The translations under genes and the position numbers were made by a program. From Planctomycetota bacterium (GTDB taxonomy: Bacteria > Planctomycetota > Phycisphaerae > Tepidisphaerales > Tepidisphaeraceae): a DNA stretch of 64,000 bases. The stretch covers positions 1 to 64,000 of the forward strand of contig JAPLNB010000155.1 in the NCBI GenBank assembly GCA_026693085.1, given 5' to 3'. Shown piece after piece: positions 51,386-60,600 of the stretch. The notes beneath the pieces are model-generated. The model was not told the origin of the DNA. It made no database searches and worked only from the letters and a program-made list of their open reading frames with translations. Position 1 is the stretch's first letter. Every line of letters starts with the position of its first letter.

Positions 51386-52369
51386 ATGGCCGAAGCGTCC
51401 CCACTTGATTCCGAGGAGTTCCTGAAGCTGCTGACGGATGCTCTGCGCGCGGGCCCCGGCAGTCCGCAGTGGCGTGAAGTTGTTACGCTGCTTCGCAGCG
51501 AGAATGCCACGGAAGCGGACGAGTACCAGCTTTTGCTCACAGCTCGCGAACGGCTGGAAAGCGGGCGCGAATTTCGCAGCATCCGGCCGGGGCCGGATTT
51601 CACGCGAAAGGTGATGCAGGCAGTTGACCAGGAGCGAGCGCCGAAGAGCCCCATTCCATCGGCGACGCTGATCGCCGTTATTGCCGCCACTGCCATCCTT
51701 ACGATCCTCATCGTTGTTGCGGTCATTCTCTCGACGAACCCGGCGTCAACGCCTACGCCGCAGGATCTGGCGTCGACGTACTTTGGCAACACGATCATTT
51801 CGGGCGATTTTTCGCAGAATATTCCTGTGGACTGGAAGAAGTTCGGCCTCGAGCCGGTGATTTCTATTCGAGACAAGGTTCTTCGAGGGGGCTTTTCCAA
51901 GGACCATAACAAGGACTACCGCGGGGGCGGCCTGGTTGCTGCCACGCCGATCGATCCGGGTCAGAGCTTCGCGGTGGAAGCGACGCTCCGGATGCCGCGT
52001 GCCAGCACGGATGTGGATCTATTCATTTTCGTGACGGAGGAAGCGTCGTTCGACCGGACGGCAACCGCCACCAGCCCCCGCGAATTTGTCGTCGATCTCA
52101 TCAATGGCCAACTCAGCATCTTCAATCCGGACGGCACGCTCAAAGGCCGGCAGGCGATGATCGCGGCGGGTCGCGATGCGATCCATCTTCTGATCAAGAT
52201 GGATCGCCAAAACGCGATCATCGAACTGGATGGTAAACGGCTGTACGAAGGTTCCCACGGTTTGGTTTCGACGAAGCCACGTTACCCCGGCATTCGCTTC
52301 CTGACGCAAGGGTCGGAGGAATCTCTCGACGATGTTGTTGTGCAGTCTGTGCGGGTTCTGAAGCCTTGA
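51386..52369 (+). CDS. putative membrane anti-sigma factor with extracytoplasmic LamG-like domain
   Basis: The 327-residue protein has a 90-residue cytoplasmic N-terminus, one membrane segment at about 92-115 (ATLIAVIAATAILTILIVVA) and a 200-residue exterior domain. The exterior domain has the look of a concanavalin/LamG-type jelly roll (DWKKFGLEPV, SFAVEATLRMPRAS, AIIELDGKRLYEG, YPGIRFLTQGSEESLDDVVV). Position directly after the ECF sigma gene and topology suggest it senses an extracellular ligand and controls the sigma factor. No classic zinc anti-sigma HxxxCxxC motif is present, so the role is inferred from context. Confidence 0.65.
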   Translation: MAEASPLDSEEFLKLLTDALRAGPGSPQWREVVTLLRSENATEADEYQLLLTARERLESGREFRSIRPGPDFTRKVMQAVDQERAPKSPIPSATLIAVIAATAILTILIVVAVILSTNPASTPTPQDLASTYFGNTIISGDFSQNIPVDWKKFGLEPVISIRDKVLRGGFSKDHNKDYRGGGLVAATPIDPGQSFAVEATLRMPRASTDVDLFIFVTEEASFDRTATATSPREFVVDLINGQLSIFNPDGTLKGRQAMIAAGRDAIHLLIKMDRQNAIIELDGKRLYEGSHGLVSTKPRYPGIRFLTQGSEESLDDVVVQSVRVLKP

Positions 52370-52372
52370 GGC

Positions 52373-52437
52373 GTTATTTGTTATTTGTTATTCGCGGGAC
52401 CTTTTTGATCGACCAGTGCCGTGCGAATAGCGAACAG
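52373..52437. repeat. GTTATTT tandem and inverted repeat
   Basis: GTTATTTGTTATTTGTTATT is a tandem heptamer, and GTTATTCGC is repeated in inverted form as GCGAATAGCGAAC about 35 bases on. It fills the gap between the anti-sigma-like gene and the MoxR gene. Confidence 0.6.
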
Positions 52438-52453
52438 CGAGGATCCGGAGATC

Positions 52454-53503
52454 ATGTCCATTACGGAAGCCGGCAGTCAGGGCGATTCCGCTTGTTCGGG
52501 GGCCGATCTGGAATCTGCGCGGTTTCTTGAGCAGGTGTGCCAAAGGCTGCAGCAGGAGTTGGGGAAGGTGATCGTGGGCCAGACGCGGGTGATCGAGGAA
52601 CTGCTGGTGGCGATCTTCGCGCGGGGCCACTGCCTGATGCAGGGGGTTCCGGGCTTGGCGAAGACGCTGCTGGTGTCGACGATCGCGCGGGCGATGGACC
52701 TTTCGTTCCGGCGGATCCAGTTCACACCGGACCTGATGCCGTCGGACATTACGGGCACGGATATTCTGCAAGAGCATCCGGAAACGGGCCGGCGGAGCTT
52801 TGAGTTTCAGAAAGGCCCGATTTTCGCGAACCTTCTGCTGACGGACGAGATCAACCGGACGCCGCCCAAGACGCAGGCGGCGTTGCTCCAGGCGATGCAG
52901 GAGCGTCAGGTGACTGCGGGCAACCGGACGTTCGATCTGCCGAATCCGTTTTTCGTCATGGCTACGCAGAACCCGATCGAGCAGGAGGGCACGTATCCGC
53001 TGCCGGAGGCGCAGCTCGACCGGTTCATGTTCATGGTGATGGTTGATTATCCGGAGCGAGAGGAAGAGCTGGAGATGCTCAAGCGGACGACCGGCGGCGG
53101 CGCCGCGACGGTGCGGCAGGTGCTTGACGCGGGGCGGATCATCGACTTGCAGGGGTTGGTGCGTCGGGTGCCGGTGGGGGAGCATGTGTATGAGTTTGCC
53201 TTGAATATCGCTCGCGCCACTCGACCGACGGAGCCTAGGGCCAGCGATTTTGTTCGGCACTGGCTGAGTTGGGGAGCCGGGCCGCGTGCGGGTCAGTACA
53301 TGATCCTGGGCGGCAAAGCCCGAGCGTTGATGCAAGGCCGGCTGTGTGTGACGATGGACGACATTGAGGCGGTGGCGTTGCCGGTGCTTCGCCACCGCAT
53401 CATCCCCAATTTCAACGCCGAGGCCGAAGGCATTTCGGTGGAGCAGATCATCAACAAGATCATGACGCTGATTCCGCGGGGTCCGGGCGATCGGCTGTTG
53501 TAG
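52454..53503 (+). CDS. MoxR-family AAA+ ATPase
   Basis: The 349-residue protein is a MoxR-type AAA+ chaperone, thought to help cofactor insertion or assembly of large complexes with VWA-domain partners. Walker A is GVPGLAKTLL (about 65), Walker B LLLTDEINRTPPKTQ, sensor 1 FVMATQNPIEQEGTYPLPEA and QLDRFMFMVMVDYP; the C-terminal lid follows. ATG 52454 has GGAG three bases upstream; GTG 52421 is an alternative. The usual DUF58 and VWA partner genes are not downstream; a YkgJ-type cysteine-cluster protein follows. Confidence 0.9.
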   Translation: MSITEAGSQGDSACSGADLESARFLEQVCQRLQQELGKVIVGQTRVIEELLVAIFARGHCLMQGVPGLAKTLLVSTIARAMDLSFRRIQFTPDLMPSDITGTDILQEHPETGRRSFEFQKGPIFANLLLTDEINRTPPKTQAALLQAMQERQVTAGNRTFDLPNPFFVMATQNPIEQEGTYPLPEAQLDRFMFMVMVDYPEREEELEMLKRTTGGGAATVRQVLDAGRIIDLQGLVRRVPVGEHVYEFALNIARATRPTEPRASDFVRHWLSWGAGPRAGQYMILGGKARALMQGRLCVTMDDIEAVALPVLRHRIIPNFNAEAEGISVEQIINKIMTLIPRGPGDRLL

Positions 53504-53575
53504 TGTTTTTACAGGTGGGGTGGCCTGCCCGTATGATTTGCGACAGGCCGATCGTAGGGTTGACGATCCGGCGTT

Positions 53576-54091
53576 GTGAAGTTTATGGACCAGGATCTTC
53601 GCGAAGCCGTGCTTGCCGCCGCCGCGCGGCCCGAGGTGTGCGAGGCGGTTCTGCGTGTTTACAGGGAGGTACAAACGGAGATCGACGGGCGGCGTCCTGT
53701 TTGCGTGCTGTCCGGCTGCTGTTGCGGGTTCGAGAAGTTCGGCCATCGTCTGTACGTCACGACGATGGAACTCGGGGCCTTTGTTTGCGGCTTTCGATTG
53801 TCGAAGCCGATGCCGCATCGTCTGGGCCGATCAATTGGAAGTTGGACGGGCGGGGGCTGCCCGTTGCAGGTCGCCAGGGTTTGCGGCGTCCATAGCATTC
53901 GGCCCTTCGGCTGCCGGATTTTTTTTTGTGATTCGACGTCCACGGAATGGCAGCACGAGCAATACGAGCGTTTCCATGCTGAGATCAGACACCTCCATGT
54001 TGGGTTGAGCGTGCCGTATTTCTACGTTGAATGGCGTCATGCTCTTCGTGAAGTGGTGTTGGGGAGGTGTGGGCCTGAAGTTGCCAAATAG
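53576..54091 (+). CDS. YkgJ-family cysteine-cluster protein
   Basis: The 171-residue product contains clustered cysteines: VCVLSGCCCGFEKFGHRLYV near residue 43, and GGCPLQVARVCGVHSIRPFG with CRIFFC near 100-115. These are the marks of the YkgJ (CxxCxxxxC) zinc- or iron-binding family, of unknown biochemical role. The start is GTG 53576 or ATG 53585; neither has a good ribosome binding site. It lies 72 bases after moxR. Confidence 0.72.
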   Translation: MKFMDQDLREAVLAAAARPEVCEAVLRVYREVQTEIDGRRPVCVLSGCCCGFEKFGHRLYVTTMELGAFVCGFRLSKPMPHRLGRSIGSWTGGGCPLQVARVCGVHSIRPFGCRIFFCDSTSTEWQHEQYERFHAEIRHLHVGLSVPYFYVEWRHALREVVLGRCGPEVAK

Positions 54092-54175
54092 CCGCCGAAG
54101 TTCGGTTCGGTGTGCGAGGTTGTCCGCGTAATTCCCGGCTGGGGTGCTTCGGCGGGATTTTCCCTTTCGTTTGTT

Positions 54176-54205
54176 TTGACAACTCAGGCGTGTGGATGAT
54201 AGATT
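54176..54205 (+). promoter_or_regulatory. promoter of the small lipoprotein gene
   Basis: A consensus TTGACA (54176-54181) is followed at 18 bases by TAGATT (54200-54205). Transcription would begin about 50 bases before ATG 54261. Confidence 0.65.
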
Positions 54206-54260
54206 ATGCAAGCGGTGCGGCTGTATCGGACGCACCCGGGATCTACAACAAGGCGGAGTC

Positions 54261-54503
54261 ATGAAAACGGTTTTGCTCGCTCTGGTCGGTGCAGGGATGA
54301 TTTTTCTAGCAGCCGGTTGTGCTTCGCCAAGCTACTCTGGTGGCACGCCTACCATCAAGTTTCCCAGCGAGAAGGCCACTGGGGAGAACTCGAACACCAT
54401 CGTCCGCGGCTGGTATTGGGATAGCCGCGGCCTCGTTGATGACCTCAATGATATGCTGCTTCTGGACGGCCCGAGCGACCTGACCCGGTGGAATGTGCGC
54501 TAA
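54261..54503 (+). CDS. small lipoprotein
   Basis: The 80-residue protein has a lipoprotein signal (VLLALVGAGMIFLAAGC, Cys20). It then has about 60 residues ending GWYWDSRGLVDDLNDMLLLD and GPSDLTRWNVR. It has its own promoter and a strong terminator, so it is a monocistronic, probably well-expressed gene. An AAGG site precedes the ATG. The SRGLVDDLNDMLLLDGPS segment is typical of small planctomycetal envelope lipoproteins; function unknown. Confidence 0.75.
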   Translation: MKTVLLALVGAGMIFLAAGCASPSYSGGTPTIKFPSEKATGENSNTIVRGWYWDSRGLVDDLNDMLLLDGPSDLTRWNVR

Positions 54504-54545
54504 GTTGCCAGGGTCTCGACGCGGCGTTTGCACCGTACTGAACAC

Positions 54546-54589
54546 GGACCGCCTTCCGCCCCTTTCGGTGGAACGGTCCATTTGTTTTG
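54546..54589 (+). terminator. intrinsic terminator of the small lipoprotein gene
   Basis: GGACCG...TTCCGCC pairs with GGTGGAACGGTCC around a CCTTTC loop (one two-base bulge) and is followed by ATTTGTTTTG. Confidence 0.65.
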
Positions 54590-54669
54590 TTGTGGGGATT
54601 ACAGTTCGTCTGCTGTGCGTTTCGGCGGTGTCTCAGTGACCGCGGAGCGAAGACGGCTCCGGGCGCACC

Positions 54670-56067
54670 ATGGTTCAACACCTGCTCAAGTTCCGCACCC
54701 GCCAGCAGCCCTACATGGTCCGGCTCAGCTATCGGTACGAGATGCGATCGGCGCTGACATTCCCTCTGGCGTCGTCGTTGGCGGAGGGTTCGTTCACGGG
54801 CGTTGTTGCGGCCAAGTTTTTCCAGGGTTCGCCGCTGCTGATTGCCGTGATTACGGCCGCGCCGATGTTCGGCAACATCATGGCGATGGTGTGGTCGGAG
54901 CTTTCGCGTTCTCGCCGAAAGGTTCCGTTCGTGAACCTCCTGCAGTTGGGCGTCATTGTCATGATTGCGCTGTCCGCGCTGACTGCGTTTTTGCCTCGAT
55001 CCGCGGGAGCGTGGATTTTCGCGTCGCTGATTATCATCGCGAGGTTGCTGGCCAGCGGCATCATCACGGTGCGTTCGGTCATCTGGCGGGCCAACTATCC
55101 AGGTCATATTCGCGGGCAGATCGTCGGGCGGATCACGGTGGTCGCCCGGGCCGTTCTGGCTATGAGCACATTTCTCGGCTCTTACTGGCTCGACCGAAAC
55201 CCGACCGCGTTCGTCTTCCTGTACCCTTGTGCCGCTGTTCTGGGCGGTATCGGCATATGGCAGTTTTCGGGTGTCCGAGTCCGCAAGGAAGGCCAGGACC
55301 TCCGCCGGCAGCGGGTCAACGATTGCCAGCTTGCTTTGTCCGAGGCCGGCGAAACGACCGGCGTCGATTTCGGGGACGGCGATCCCCGCCGCGGCTTGGG
55401 CGTGTTTTTTCTGGATGCATGGGCGGTTCTCCGGCAGGACGATCAGTTTCGCCGCTATCAGCGTTACCAGTTCCTGTCGGGGTTCAGCTTCATGTTCTTC
55501 GGGCCGGCGCTGCTGTACATGGTCAGCACGAAGATGACCGACCCCAAGCGCGAATACCTGCTGGCGACCGTTGTGCTGCAGATCATCCCGATGGTCATCT
55601 CGCTGATCTCTCTGCAACTCTGGTCGCCGCTGTTTGACCGGGTGCACATCACGACGTTCCGGGTATTTCAGACGAGCACGTCTGTGATTGGCCAGACGAC
55701 CCTTTTCGTCGGCGCCATTCTGAACCAGCTCTGGGTCGTCGCCGTTGCGCAGTTCGTCATCGGCATTTCCAACGGTGGGGGCGACCTGGCGTGGAACCTC
55801 GGCCACAATGACTTCGCTTCCGGCGACAAGGCGGCGACGTACATGGGCATCCACGTGATGCTGACGGGCGTGCGCGGGTGCATCGCGCCGTTCATTGGTG
55901 CCTGGCTTTACCAGATCCCGTGGATTGGCTGCCACGTCTTTGCTCTGTCTGCGTTGACGTGCTGCGTCGCCCTTTACGGATTTGCACAGATGTCCCGCCA
56001 TGCCCCGCGGAAGATTCATCCGCATCGTCCGCAAACTCAGCCTGAGCCGGTTACGGCGGTTCGCTGA
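54670..56067 (+). CDS. MFS-type membrane transporter
   Basis: The 465-residue protein has about twelve membrane segments, with a central hydrophilic loop at about 205-275. Helices include SFTGVVAAKFFQGSPLLIAV, GVIVMIALSALTAFL and a second half starting LSGFSFMFFGPALLYMVSTK. It resembles the permissive MFS group without clear sugar or antibiotic signatures. The start is set at 54670; the ribosome binding site is weak and the 140-base upstream gap contains the lipoprotein terminator. Substrate unknown. Confidence 0.75.
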   Translation: MVQHLLKFRTRQQPYMVRLSYRYEMRSALTFPLASSLAEGSFTGVVAAKFFQGSPLLIAVITAAPMFGNIMAMVWSELSRSRRKVPFVNLLQLGVIVMIALSALTAFLPRSAGAWIFASLIIIARLLASGIITVRSVIWRANYPGHIRGQIVGRITVVARAVLAMSTFLGSYWLDRNPTAFVFLYPCAAVLGGIGIWQFSGVRVRKEGQDLRRQRVNDCQLALSEAGETTGVDFGDGDPRRGLGVFFLDAWAVLRQDDQFRRYQRYQFLSGFSFMFFGPALLYMVSTKMTDPKREYLLATVVLQIIPMVISLISLQLWSPLFDRVHITTFRVFQTSTSVIGQTTLFVGAILNQLWVVAVAQFVIGISNGGGDLAWNLGHNDFASGDKAATYMGIHVMLTGVRGCIAPFIGAWLYQIPWIGCHVFALSALTCCVALYGFAQMSRHAPRKIHPHRPQTQPEPVTAVR

Positions 56068-56074
56068 TGGCCCA

Positions 56075-56229
56075 CAGCCGATCCATGAAACTCGTATGTT
56101 GGAACGTCGATGAAGGTGATGCCGCAGGCCATTGCTTCGGCCGTTGCGACGTCCTCTCTTGGGCGGCGGGTTTTCGTCCTGCCGGTAGTTCCGGTGGTAG
56201 TGCGTCAGGCCGCTACGTGCCCAGGGCAT
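56075..56229 (-). pseudogene. possible frameshifted remnant, minus strand
   Basis: From ATG 56229 the minus strand reads SGLTHYHRNYRQDENPPPKR. A one-base shift then gives EDVATAEAMACGITFIDVPT and YEFHG toward the 3' end of the MFS gene. Both halves look protein-like, and the plus strand has no supported gene in this 259-base gap. I do not recognise the family. Confidence 0.3.
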
Positions 56230-56291
56230 TGGCGAGGGGGCTCGGAGGGGCGTGATCGCAATTGATTGTGATGACGGATGATTGCGCAGGG

Positions 56292-56320
56292 TTGGCCTCC
56301 GCCGCGTCCCGTGGTAAGTT
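56292..56320 (+). promoter_or_regulatory. candidate promoter of the glycosyltransferase gene
   Basis: TTGGCC (56292-56297) and TAAGTT (56315-56320) are 17 bases apart. The GTG start is only six bases after the -10, suggesting a leaderless transcript. Confidence 0.4.
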
Positions 56321-56326
56321 GACTCT

Positions 56327-57607
56327 GTGCTGACTCCCGATAATCGCCCGATTTCGCGCGCCGTGATGACGGCGCTCATCCTGGCTGCCTTGGCCATCCG
56401 TCTGAGTTGGTCATTCCTGGCCCCTTCCGACGCCGCCAGCATGGACCGCTTGCCGGACCAAATCGGCTACGTGGACCTTGGGCGCAATCTGCTCGAACGC
56501 CAAGGCCTTGTCCGGATCGATGCGCGTTTCGACGACGTGATCCGCGCCGGCCGCATGCCTCTGTACCCGTTCTTCGTAGCCGGGTGCGGGGCCAGTGTTA
56601 CGGTTATCCGCATGGTGCAGGCGTTGATCGACACCTCGACGGTCCTGGCCGTCTACCTCCTGGCCCGCCGCTGGCTAACCACTCGACCAAGCTTCCTGGC
56701 CGCGGCGTTCGTTGCGTTCAACCCGTTTCTGATTTTTTTCTCTGCTTTGATTCTGAGCGAAACTCTCTTCACCGCGATGCTTGCTTGGGCGATGGTCATG
56801 CTGTCGCAGCGGAACGGCGTGATCTGGGGTGGGCTGGTTCTGGCCGGCAGCGTGCTGGTCCGGCCCTCTGCGATTGGGTTGCCGGTGGTCATGGGGATTG
56901 CCGGCGCCTTCCTCAATCGGTCAGCGCGTCGCGATCGTGAGAGCTTTTGGGCGTTGCCGGTCGGCAGCACCATGCTGTTTCTGACTGTGGTGATGCTCCT
57001 GCCCTGGGCGATCCGGAACCGGGTAGTCCTGGGCCGATGGGTCTGGACCAGCACGGACAGCGGCTTCGTGGCGTACGATGGTTTCAACGATCAAGCTACG
57101 GGTGCAAGCGACCAGCAGTCTCTTTCCGGCCTCGAATGGAACCGCCGTCTCCGCCGCCTCAGTGAAGTCGATCGCAACGAGCTGCTGGAGCAGCACGCCC
57201 GGCAATGGATCGCCCAAACAATACGCGAAAAACCTGCTCGGCTGCTTCAACTGACCGCCGTGAAGATTACGCGGACATGGAGCCCGATTCCGCTGAGTCA
57301 GGACTTTTGTTCCCGGCGTAACATGGTCATTGCGCTGCTTTTTGCGATCCCTTTTGATGTGCTGGTCGTATTGGGGTTGTGGAAAGTCGGCATGCCGCGG
57401 GTATTCAAGGTGTTCTTAATTTTGCCTGCGCTGTATTTTACGGTGATGCATGCGATGTCCGTCGGGTCGCTGCGTTACCGAGTTCCTGTCGAGCCGCTGC
57501 TGGCAGTACTGGCCGGGGCCGGTGCGTTCGCTGTGCTCGGTACGGTTGGGCTGCCGGCTTGGCGTCGGATCGCCGGATCGCCAGGGACCGAGGTCGTTGA
57601 GGGCTAG
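56327..57607 (+). CDS. PMT/ArnT-like membrane glycosyltransferase
   Basis: The 426-residue protein resembles the dolichyl/undecaprenyl-phosphate mannosyltransferase (GT39/GT83) superfamily. It has a first membrane helix followed by an exterior loop with acidic residues (DQIGYVDLGRNLLER), then GRMPLYPFFVAG, and about ten membrane helices (for example FLIFFSALILSETLF and VLPVGSTMLFLTVVMLLPWAIRNR). It probably transfers a lipid-linked sugar to an extracytoplasmic acceptor. The start is GTG 56327. It is followed after six bases by a TamB/AsmA-like gene, so the two are likely an envelope operon. Confidence 0.75.
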   Translation: MLTPDNRPISRAVMTALILAALAIRLSWSFLAPSDAASMDRLPDQIGYVDLGRNLLERQGLVRIDARFDDVIRAGRMPLYPFFVAGCGASVTVIRMVQALIDTSTVLAVYLLARRWLTTRPSFLAAAFVAFNPFLIFFSALILSETLFTAMLAWAMVMLSQRNGVIWGGLVLAGSVLVRPSAIGLPVVMGIAGAFLNRSARRDRESFWALPVGSTMLFLTVVMLLPWAIRNRVVLGRWVWTSTDSGFVAYDGFNDQATGASDQQSLSGLEWNRRLRRLSEVDRNELLEQHARQWIAQTIREKPARLLQLTAVKITRTWSPIPLSQDFCSRRNMVIALLFAIPFDVLVVLGLWKVGMPRVFKVFLILPALYFTVMHAMSVGSLRYRVPVEPLLAVLAGAGAFAVLGTVGLPAWRRIAGSPGTEVVEG

Positions 57608-57613
57608 AAGGAA

Positions 57614-60600
57614 ATGCCGCATCCGTCTACATATCTCGAGTTTCCCAGCCAGGGTGCAGTGACTCTTGGCGTGGTGGGGCGGCGTCGCCGTGGTCGCCGT
57701 CAATTCCTCAGGGCCGTTGTGTTGTTTTTTCTTGTTGGCATCATCTGCGGCTACTGGGTGATCACGGATTCCAATCGCGTCGGCCCGATAGCGGAGCATT
57801 ACCTCTCCAAAGTGGTCGGTGGCCGCGTGAAGGTTCACAAAGCCAACCTTTCCTTGTTCGAAGGGCTTCGGCTCGAGGGCGTGGAAGTCTACATCGGCGG
57901 CGCCGACCGGCCCGATTCGCAGCTTTTTTCGGCCCGCGTCCTGATCGTTCGTACGAGCCTGGGCGGCCTGGTGTCCGGGCGGCTGGAAGCGGCGCGGATC
58001 ATGGTCCTCGATCCGCATTTTCGCCTTTGCGAGAACGTCGATGCCGACGAATCCTCTCGCTGGAACTACATGCTTCTTTCACGGGGGCATGGTGCGGAGA
58101 AGCCGTCGGGCCGCGACCGGCCGACGGGCTTACCCGAGATTGTCCTCCGCGGCGGGGTGGTCGAATACAGCCGCATCATGAACGGCCGGTACGAACCTGT
58201 CGGCTCGATGGCGATCGATGGCCAGCTCACTCCAGATCCCCGGCCTGCCCAGGCCAACCGGTACCGGTTCGATCTGGACAGCCGCGGGCGAGGCGAGGCT
58301 GCCGGCCCCCACATCAGCGGGACCATCGACATGGACACGCCGTCGGTTAGCGCCAGGCTCCAGGACTTCGAGTTCAACCACGCGCTCCGGGCCATGCTCC
58401 CGGCGCAGGTGCAGGCGTGGTGTCAATCGCACCAACTGTCCGGCCGGGTTCGCATTCCCCGGTTCGAGTACATCCCCGAGAGTCGTGGCGCCTCACGCGC
58501 CTTCCACGTCGAAGTCCAGTTGGACGGCGTGGACATGGCGATTCTTCCGGAAGAACTGCTCGGGTCGGAGGATTTCCACCGGATATCGAGCCTTCGACCG
58601 GGGATCCGGATAGATGAGCCAGCCGATCTGGGCCTGGTCAGCCGCAGTGACATCATCGATCAGACATTGCAGCTTCGCCCGGTGTTCCTGACGAATGTGA
58701 GCGGTCGGCTTGTTTTCACGCCCGATCAAGTCCGCTTCTCCGGTGTGTGCGGCGAGATCGAGAACAACACGGTTCTGCTGGACGGCGCGATCTATGGCTA
58801 CAACGAGGATGCCCCGGCCTTGCTGAAGGTGATCGCCAATGATCTGCGTATCCCCCGCCATCCCCGGTACCTCGCTTCGCTGCCGCAGGTCGTGCGAAAG
58901 ATCTACAGTGATTTCAGCCCCGCCGGCCGCGCGAGCCTGTTCTTCGAGCTCCGCCGTGACAGGCCTGGCGGCCGGCTGAAGATTACGGGCGAGGCGGTCA
59001 TCCTCAACGGCGTTTTTTGTTTCGAAGGATTTCCGTACCCGCTGCGCGGCATCACGGGCCGGATCATCGTCGGCCCGGATCGCGCCACCGGCCAGGACCG
59101 CATTGACCTGGTTAACCTCCGCGGCATCGGCATGGAAGGGTCCTGCAACGCTGGGGTGGCCATCCAGGTGAATGGCTGGGTCTCCCCGATCGACCGAGGC
59201 AGTGCGGTCGAGGTTCACGTGGCCGGCTCCGATGTCCAGTTCGACCAACACCTTCGCCGGGCCCTGCCCAGCGATGTCCGCTCGGTGATCGACCTGTTCG
59301 ACATCCGCTCGCGTGGCGCATCGAGTCCGGCGAGGGTCATCGCGCCCATGGAACTCCGCGGGTCGTTCGCCGCCCGCATCAGGCGTCCGCCAGGACCGAA
59401 AAAGAAAGTCATGGTCGATGTTGACCTCGACATCGTGCAGGGCGTCGGCGAGTTCGTGGGCTTCCGGTATCCGTTGCGCAACGTCACGGGCCGGATTGCT
59501 GTCCACCCGCGTTACACCGAGGTCAAGAACCTGGTCGCGCGGCATGGCGATTCGTCGATTTGCATCGAAGGGCGCGTCAATTACGGCCCCGATCGCCCGG
59601 CGGACCCTGCGCTCACGGTCACCGCCAAGAACATTCCCCTGGACAACGACCTGTTTCTGGCGGTGCGTGACCAGCCGCGTGAGTGGCTCCAGAAGGGCGG
59701 CATCGGCGGCGGGTTCCTCGATATCAACGGCACCATTTTCCTCCCGCCCAGCGCCAATTCCTCATCGGACACCGATTTTCAGCTTGAGATCGCGATGCGC
59801 GACGGCAAGATTTGGCCGGTTGGCAACAGCTTCGCCGTGACCGATGCTGCCGCCAAGCTTCGGCTCTCCAGCAGCGGCCTGATCATCGACAAGATGACCG
59901 GGAAGCGCGGTTCGGGTGAGTTTCTCGGCCAGGGGATCATCTCTTGGCCGGAGGACCAGCCCCGATTCAACGTTGCCGCCACGATCACGAATGTCCTGCT
60001 GGATGAAACGCTGTACCAGATCATTCCAGCCGCCGCCCAGCGATCATGGAAGCTCCTCCGGCCCGAAGGCGGCGCTGATCTGGACATTGCCTACACGGGG
60101 GGCGTGGTGCAGGGCGCCGACTCCTCGGGCAAATTGCCCGCCTCGGCCGAAACCTACGAGGCCGTCATCCGCCCAAAACAGCTCGCGATCAATCCCGTTG
60201 GCTTCCCGTGGCGCATGGACAACATCACCGGCACCGTCACCATCACCCCTGAGAAAACGACTTTCCAGGACATCGTTTTCCATCACGGCCCCGCCATCCT
60301 GAGACTGAGCGGCTCGGGCGTGAGCGAGCCCAAGCCGCAGTGGGACGTTGTCCTGTCGGGCCAAGGGGTCGTCGTCGACGACGCGTTCCGCCGAGCCATC
60401 GGCGATACGCTACGGGGTTTCTGCGAGTCGATCAAGCTTGGCGGTCCGCTGTCGTTCGATTGCCCGAAGCTGACCATCCGCCAGATCGACTCGGCCGCTT
60501 CATCCGACCCCGGCAAGCCGGCGCCCCCGCCTGCCACTGAGGTCGAAATCGAGGGTGCCTCGCTCTTATTGGCGGACGGCTCGCTCGACACGGGGCTGCC

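Noticed and set aside
54445-56442. 665-codon minus-strand frame opposite the MFS gene
   Set aside because: It is Arg/His/Gln-rich without hydrophobic cores, and the plus strand encodes a convincing membrane protein and a lipoprotein.
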